Source: SKLM01 sp964575455
GTDB lineage: Bacteria; Chloroflexota; Anaerolineae; B4-G1
NCBI GenBank assembly: GCA_964575455.1
Contig: CAZNRX010000011.1
Location: 1 to 64,000, forward strand
Direction: 5' to 3'
Length of the DNA stretch: 64,000 nt
Part shown: positions 59,695-64,000 of the stretch, in pieces
Numbering within the stretch: the first letter of the stretch is position 1
How the letters are laid out: each line of letters starts with the position of its first letter
Translations under genes and position numbers: made by a program
The notes under the pieces: model-generated
The model's input: only the letters and a program-made list of their open reading frames with translations
Databases searched by the model: none
What the model was told of the DNA's origin: nothing

Positions 59695-61503
59695 CTACGA
59701 ACGTCCATCGCCCTCCACCAGCCGAACCGTCACAGCCGGCAAGCCCATGGCCTCTCGAATGCCCTCGGCCCCCGACTTGAGGACGGTGTTCATATCCATG
59801 GACTCACGCATTCGAGCAGTCACCTCGCTGACCAGCCGTTCGCGAGCGGCCTGACGCTGGATGTCCTGATAGAGCCGAGCGCTCTCCAGCGCCACGCCGA
59901 GCTGCTGGCTCAACGACTCCATCAAGGCAATCTCATCCGACGTCCACGGTTCCGAGTCTGGCTCGGCCTCGCCTGACTTACGAGCGTCCAGAACACCGAT
60001 CACGTGGCCGCGCACCGTAATCGGCACGACCAGCGCGTCGGAATCGTCCACCTCATCCGAGGCCTCGATCTGCCCGGCGTCATCGCCGTCAGCGCGCGGC
60101 TCCCCCTCTCTGGACAGGATGCCCTGGGGGTCATAGCGAGCCCCCAATTGGCGATCAGCGCGCAGCAGGCGCTGCCAGGCCTGACGACTGAACTCCCCGT
60201 AGGCCCGCCGCTCCGCTTCCAGCGCCTCCTGTGCCTGCTGGAAGAGCTGCGCATTGCTGATGGCGATAGCCACCTGATCAGCCAGCGTCTGCAACACCTC
60301 CTCGTCCTCGTCGCCGAAAGCCCCGGCCTCCCTGCTCTGCACGTCCAGAGCCCCCAGGATCTCGCCACGCGCCTCCAACGGCAAGGCTATCTCGGAACGC
60401 GTCTCCGGCAGGTCCGGATTGTCGAAGAAGACAGCATCGACGCCGACATCCAGAGCGATACGGGGCTCACCCTGACCAGTGACGTACCCCACAATGCCCT
60501 CCTCACCAACTCGAAGCTGGTGTCCGCGGGCCAACATCCTGTGCCCACCTTCGGAGGAGGCGGCTCGCAGCACCGCATAGTTGCTCGCCTCATCGAGGAG
60601 GAAGATGCCGGCGTGGTAGAAGCCAAAGCGATCAGATATCAGCTGGACCGTCTCGTCGAGGAGCTGCTCCACATCACGAATGGCGGCGGCCTCCCGCGCG
60701 ATGCGAGCCGCGGTCTCCAGCTGAGCGCTCCGCTCCTCCAGGGTGACCGCGGTGTCCTCCAGCCGGCCCGCCGTCTCCGCCAGCTCTTGTGTGCGCTCCT
60801 CCACCCTCTGCTCCAGCCGCGTGGTCAGCTCCCGAAGCGGATTGAGCAGCTGCCGGCTGATGATGCCGTAGCCCAACACACCGACGCTGAGCGTAACTGT
60901 GATGGACAATACGGGCGCCGGGAAGAAGGGACGGAGCATGCCGCCTATGAGGAAGCCAATCAACAGGACCAAGACGCCGACGGCCAGATAGGCCGTGCGC
61001 GCGCGATGGCGGTTGCGCCAGAAGAGGACAAAGGACCAGACGAAGTAGGGAATTGGAAGAAGCGGAGCGATGAAGCCCCAACCGAGCACATCATAGACAC
61101 CAGCGCCGCTGGGCGCCAGCCTTGGATTCACCAGAAACTGATGGTTAAAGGTCGGTATTGAGAGCCCAACCAGAGCCAGGAAGCCGAGCCCAACCAGGAA
61201 ATCAGCGCGTCGCGTGGAACGATCGACGTAGCGAATGGCGAACATGGGGAGGATGATGCCCATAGCGTTCAAGGCAATGGCAGCCAGCTCCAACCAGAAG
61301 GTTGGATTGCCCATCTCCAACCACAACAGAAGCCGCAGCAGCACGGCCGAAACAGCCCAGACAGACTCCAGAGTCACGAAGAGAGCGAACAGGCGATTGA
61401 GCGTGCGCCGGGGACCGGTACTCAGGACCATCATGGCCAACGCCAGCGCGCTCACGGCAGCCAGCGTGTAGGCCCCAATCTCTATCCAGAAAAGCAATGG
61501 CAT
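59695..61503 (-). CDS. Seven-TM GAF-GAF sensor without output domain
   Basis: 602 residues. Seven hydrophobic helices in the first 225 residues resemble the N-terminal 7TM module of some bacterial histidine kinases. A coiled coil (about 225-265), GAF1 (about 265-420; FGFYHAGIFLLDE, FFDNPDLPETRSEIALPL) and GAF2 (about 440-545; ALMESLSQQLGVALESARLY) follow, and a short helical end. No kinase. GGAGG lies about 10 nt before ATG. It is separated from the upstream gene by 47 bp of repeat family A. Confidence 0.87.
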   Translation of the reverse strand: MPLLFWIEIGAYTLAAVSALALAMMVLSTGPRRTLNRLFALFVTLESVWAVSAVLLRLLLWLEMGNPTFWLELAAIALNAMGIILPMFAIRYVDRSTRRADFLVGLGFLALVGLSIPTFNHQFLVNPRLAPSGAGVYDVLGWGFIAPLLPIPYFVWSFVLFWRNRHRARTAYLAVGVLVLLIGFLIGGMLRPFFPAPVLSITVTLSVGVLGYGIISRQLLNPLRELTTRLEQRVEERTQELAETAGRLEDTAVTLEERSAQLETAARIAREAAAIRDVEQLLDETVQLISDRFGFYHAGIFLLDEASNYAVLRAASSEGGHRMLARGHQLRVGEEGIVGYVTGQGEPRIALDVGVDAVFFDNPDLPETRSEIALPLEARGEILGALDVQSREAGAFGDEDEEVLQTLADQVAIAISNAQLFQQAQEALEAERRAYGEFSRQAWQRLLRADRQLGARYDPQGILSREGEPRADGDDAGQIEASDEVDDSDALVVPITVRGHVIGVLDARKSGEAEPDSEPWTSDEIALMESLSQQLGVALESARLYQDIQRQAARERLVSEVTARMRESMDMNTVLKSGAEGIREAMGLPAVTVRLVEGDGRS

Positions 61504-61519
61504 GGGTTACTATCCTCCC

Positions 61520-61600
61520 TCGACGGCGCTCCGCTCTGCCGTGTGCTCAGCTACGAATCTTGACGGCGCTCCGCTTCGCTCCGTGCCTCACTACCAACCT
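61520..61600. repeat. Dispersed repeat family A, two copies at a gene end
   Basis: Copies with GGCGCTCCGCTCTGCCGTGTGCTC followed by AGCTACGAA, and GGCGCTCCGCTTCGCTCCGTGCCTC followed by ACTACCAACC. The stop codon and last residues (GSEARSEAERRQDS) of the gene at 61551-63890 lie inside them. Confidence 0.7.
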
Positions 61601-63890
61601 CATTAGGGCCCAGCTGCGCGTCGAGGGCAGCCAGTCCCAACGTCTCCCCGATGTCGCGGACGGCGGTGCTCAGTACGCTCTCCAGATCCAGCGACTCGTG
61701 CATGCGAGCCGTGGCCTTGCTCACGAGCTCCTCCCGCCGAGCGCGACGCCGAGCTTCGTCGAATCGCCAAGCGCGCACCAGCGCAACGGCAGCCTGTCCC
61801 CCCAGCACCTCCAGGAAGCGGAGCGAGCTCTCGGAGAACGAACCTGGCTTCCTGCGGAGCACGAGCACGTGCCCCACATGCTCATCGCCGGCCTGGAGAG
61901 GCACGTTCACGCATGCTCCGGCATTGATCGTCTCGAGAGCCCCGCGCACCTCATCGGAGAGTTGATCGCAGGAAGCCTCCTCCCCCTCCCTGGCCCTCCC
62001 CCAGGGGGGGAGGTAAAGCCCCTCTCCGTGTACCACGTCCGCTACGTACCAGAACTGCTGCACCAGAACCGCCGGAAGAGTACTCTTGGAGAGCGGCAAT
62101 GCCACGCCAGGCCGAAGCTCGTGTCGTTGACCGTGGTCCGAGGCCTCTGAGCGGCTGCGATCAGCGGGCTGGTGCCAATTCCCCAGGTAGCGCAAATAAC
62201 GGGACGAGGCAGGTGCAGCGAAGGACGAGGAGTCCGAATGGGAGCGCGAAGTCCTGGGTTCAGATGGCCGCTCGAAGAGCCCTATCAGGCAGCCATCGGC
62301 CTCCGTCTCGTTCACAGCGTCGACGACGACTTGGACCACTTCATCGACCGTTGTGGCGCCGCTCAGACGGCGGTTAGCGCGGTAGAGCGGGCTGGTCGCT
62401 TCGAGACGGACTGCTTCATCCGAGCCCTGTCGGGCATTCCGGACAGCCATAGCGAGCTGATCCGCTACCCCTCGGAGGACACGCATGTCGATCTCTCCAA
62501 GGGCATCTCTCGACCCAGACTGGACATCCAACACCCCCAGAAGGAAACCGTCGGCCTTCAGCGGCACGGCGGCCTCAGACATCGTCCCGCCAAGAAACGG
62601 GTGGGGGCGATACAGATCATCCACGCTGACCTCGGGCGCGACGTAGGGCTTTCTATGTCTGGCGGCCCATCCAACAATGCTCGTCTCCCCGACCTCCAGC
62701 TGCAGGCCATCGGCCTCCAACTCCGCGCCAATGGCACCTGTCGCGGCACGCAGCGTCACTGATTCGTGACCGGGACGACCGCTTTCATCAAGCAAGAAGA
62801 TACTGACCAGGTAGCAATCGAGATAGTCAGGGATCAGCTCCACCGCCCGGTCCAACACACCGTCTATGTCTAGCCTGGATGTAGCGATCCTTGCCACCTC
62901 GACCACGAGGTCCAATTGGAGATCACGCTGCTTGAGCTCCCGTCTCTGTGTCTCCACACGAGCACGGTAGGATGCCAGGTCTGCTGCAAGCTTACGACAA
63001 CGATCCAATGCCCCTGCAAGATAGACCGCCGATCGGTTCTGCACGAGAACCAACCCGGCCCCCAGCAGGAGCAGAATCAAGGGGCTACCTGCCTTGGCGT
63101 CTATCAACCACCAACCAGCTTGACCCGCAGAGGCGACAGGCTCTCCAAGAGGCGCGAATCGCCCCGTCGAGACGCCCCATCCAAAGAGAGCCTGACTCAA
63201 GAACGAGATGAGCAAGGCGATGCCTCCCTCAAGCCTCCCAAGGAAGAGAACGGCCAGGACCGGAAGCGTGAGAAAGAAGACACGCCCGTCCCCATCGGGG
63301 CCAAACTGAACCAGATCTAGAAGGCCAAGGCCGTAGACCGAGCCCAGGAACGAGGCCGCCCGAGCACGATACGGGATCTCCTTCCAGAAGGTGATCAAGA
63401 GCAGAAGGAGATAAACGACCAGGTACAGAGAAAGCACGATCGTGCTTCCGGGATGAGCCCCCTGCCCCCCGGCATAGAGCCTGTAGGCCCCCAGGCCAAC
63501 GACCACAAGGCCGATGACGAGTGCAGCATACAGAGAGGCCTGCAGCAGCTCTTGACGCCACAACGCGACCTCCGAAGGCTCACGCAGTCGCTCTCTATCG
63601 GCCAACGCGGTGACGGTGTCAATGGACGAGGGGCCGCTCAGCGACGCATCTGGCTCCGCCGGCGTCACCTCCCCCGGCGGAGAGGGCACGGACAGTCTGG
63701 CCCCATCACCCAGGCGGGGCTCCACCGCAGGTGAAGGCGGCCGACGGGTCGACGCGGTCGCCCGCCACGAGGGGGCCCCCTCCCCCGCCTCTTCTCGCTG
63801 CGCGTCAAGGTCACCAGACCCCTCTGGCCCCGGCAACGAGACATCGGAAAAAAGATCCTCCAGGGAGCGATTCAGTTGATTCTCGTTCAT
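61551..63890 (-). CDS. Six-TM GAF-GAF sensor without output domain
   Basis: 779 residues. A long hydrophilic N-terminus (1-110, Pro/Ser-rich) precedes six helices (about 117-138, 150-170, 178-195, 203-218, 220-240, 267-284). A coiled coil is followed by GAF1 (about 330-485; LVSIFLLDES, STVGW-type centre) and a long, divergent GAF2 (about 500-705) with a low-complexity loop. The last helix is the family's terminal motif (LDLESVLSTAVRDIGETLGL). It has no output domain. The end is repeat-derived. ATG overlaps the stop of an upstream partial frame (ATGA). Confidence 0.83.
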   Translation of the reverse strand: MNENQLNRSLEDLFSDVSLPGPEGSGDLDAQREEAGEGAPSWRATASTRRPPSPAVEPRLGDGARLSVPSPPGEVTPAEPDASLSGPSSIDTVTALADRERLREPSEVALWRQELLQASLYAALVIGLVVVGLGAYRLYAGGQGAHPGSTIVLSLYLVVYLLLLLITFWKEIPYRARAASFLGSVYGLGLLDLVQFGPDGDGRVFFLTLPVLAVLFLGRLEGGIALLISFLSQALFGWGVSTGRFAPLGEPVASAGQAGWWLIDAKAGSPLILLLLGAGLVLVQNRSAVYLAGALDRCRKLAADLASYRARVETQRRELKQRDLQLDLVVEVARIATSRLDIDGVLDRAVELIPDYLDCYLVSIFLLDESGRPGHESVTLRAATGAIGAELEADGLQLEVGETSIVGWAARHRKPYVAPEVSVDDLYRPHPFLGGTMSEAAVPLKADGFLLGVLDVQSGSRDALGEIDMRVLRGVADQLAMAVRNARQGSDEAVRLEATSPLYRANRRLSGATTVDEVVQVVVDAVNETEADGCLIGLFERPSEPRTSRSHSDSSSFAAPASSRYLRYLGNWHQPADRSRSEASDHGQRHELRPGVALPLSKSTLPAVLVQQFWYVADVVHGEGLYLPPWGRAREGEEASCDQLSDEVRGALETINAGACVNVPLQAGDEHVGHVLVLRRKPGSFSESSLRFLEVLGGQAAVALVRAWRFDEARRRARREELVSKATARMHESLDLESVLSTAVRDIGETLGLAALDAQLGPNEVGSEARSEAERRQDS

Positions 63891-64000
63891 CGGCCATTAT
63901 CCCCTACTAAGACCTTTGACATGGGCTTCACCTTAGCTGACTCCAGCGGCTCTTCCTGCGAAGTGCCCAGGCGCTCACCACGGTCGGGGGCGCTGCGTTC
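63887..64000 (-). CDS. Possible C-terminus of the next upstream operon gene (partial)
   Basis: A 37-codon open frame from the window edge ends ...PMSKVLVGDNGR with TGA overlapping the ATG of the following sensor gene, the classic coupled ATGA. The stretch is hydrophilic (RSAPDRGERLGTSQEEPLES), so no domain can be named. If real, the sensor operon continues beyond the window. Confidence 0.4.
   Translation of the reverse strand, partial: ERSAPDRGERLGTSQEEPLESAKVKPMSKVLVGDNGR

Overview
The window is a 64 kb piece of a GC-rich bacterial chromosome that looks like Chloroflexota (Anaerolineae-like). This rests on the very large GAF-domain sensors with a shared FGFYHxGIFLLD signature, the FHA and Ser/Thr kinase genes, the many dispersed hairpin repeats and the high-GC codon use. 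It is an inference from gene style, because no rRNA or marker phylogeny is available. There is one 100-N assembly gap (50988-51087).

Layout. 1-1160: tail of a TniB/ExeA-type transposition ATPase and a repeat-rich transposon end. 1.2-7.4 kb: a complete BMP-family (nucleoside-type) ABC importer operon; its ATPase carries an unusual four-helix membrane insert inside the first nucleotide-binding domain. 7.4-11.1 kb: a dehydrogenase and small or hypothetical genes. 11.1-24.1 kb: a defence island on the minus strand. Its core is a four-gene operon: DUF2357/McrC-like nuclease, McrB-like motor with EVE-like and B3-like domains, small protein, and Rad50-like ATPase with a duplicated zinc-ribbon module. 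Around it lie intact TIGR02391, DUF559 and DUF429 genes and decayed AbiE, HsdM, ImmA/IrrE and DUF2254 fragments, several ending in hairpin repeats. 24.3-31.7 kb: DegV, a cold-shock protein, a 153-bp MITE with a 10-bp target duplication, a LysM/M23 lipoprotein, and an amidohydrolase/N-formylglutamate-amidohydrolase-like/M20 peptidase run. 32-35 kb: a histidine kinase, then a divergent FHA-winged-helix regulator and Ser/Thr kinase. 35.2-41.9 kb: a minus-strand operon of ABC-F ATPase, coaE, GNAT, small membrane protein and a large GH3-type protein.

42-64 kb is one continuous minus-strand operon of at least nine genes. Six paralogous membrane proteins have GAF domains but no kinase or other output domain. 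They are followed by a GAF sensor of the same type, then an orphan Leu/Ile/Val-type substrate-binding lipoprotein, then a 1393-residue hybrid histidine kinase (Cache-HAMP-GAF-HisKA-HATPase-REC-REC). My reading is that many sensory inputs are pooled onto one kinase.

Several dispersed repeat families run through the window. One (KHEEHE-type, AACACGAAG-rich) is inserted in frame inside conserved enzymes. Another (consensus about GGCACTCCGCT...GTGCCTCACTACGAAC) lies at gene ends and supplies protein termini. I found no tRNA, rRNA or CRISPR array.
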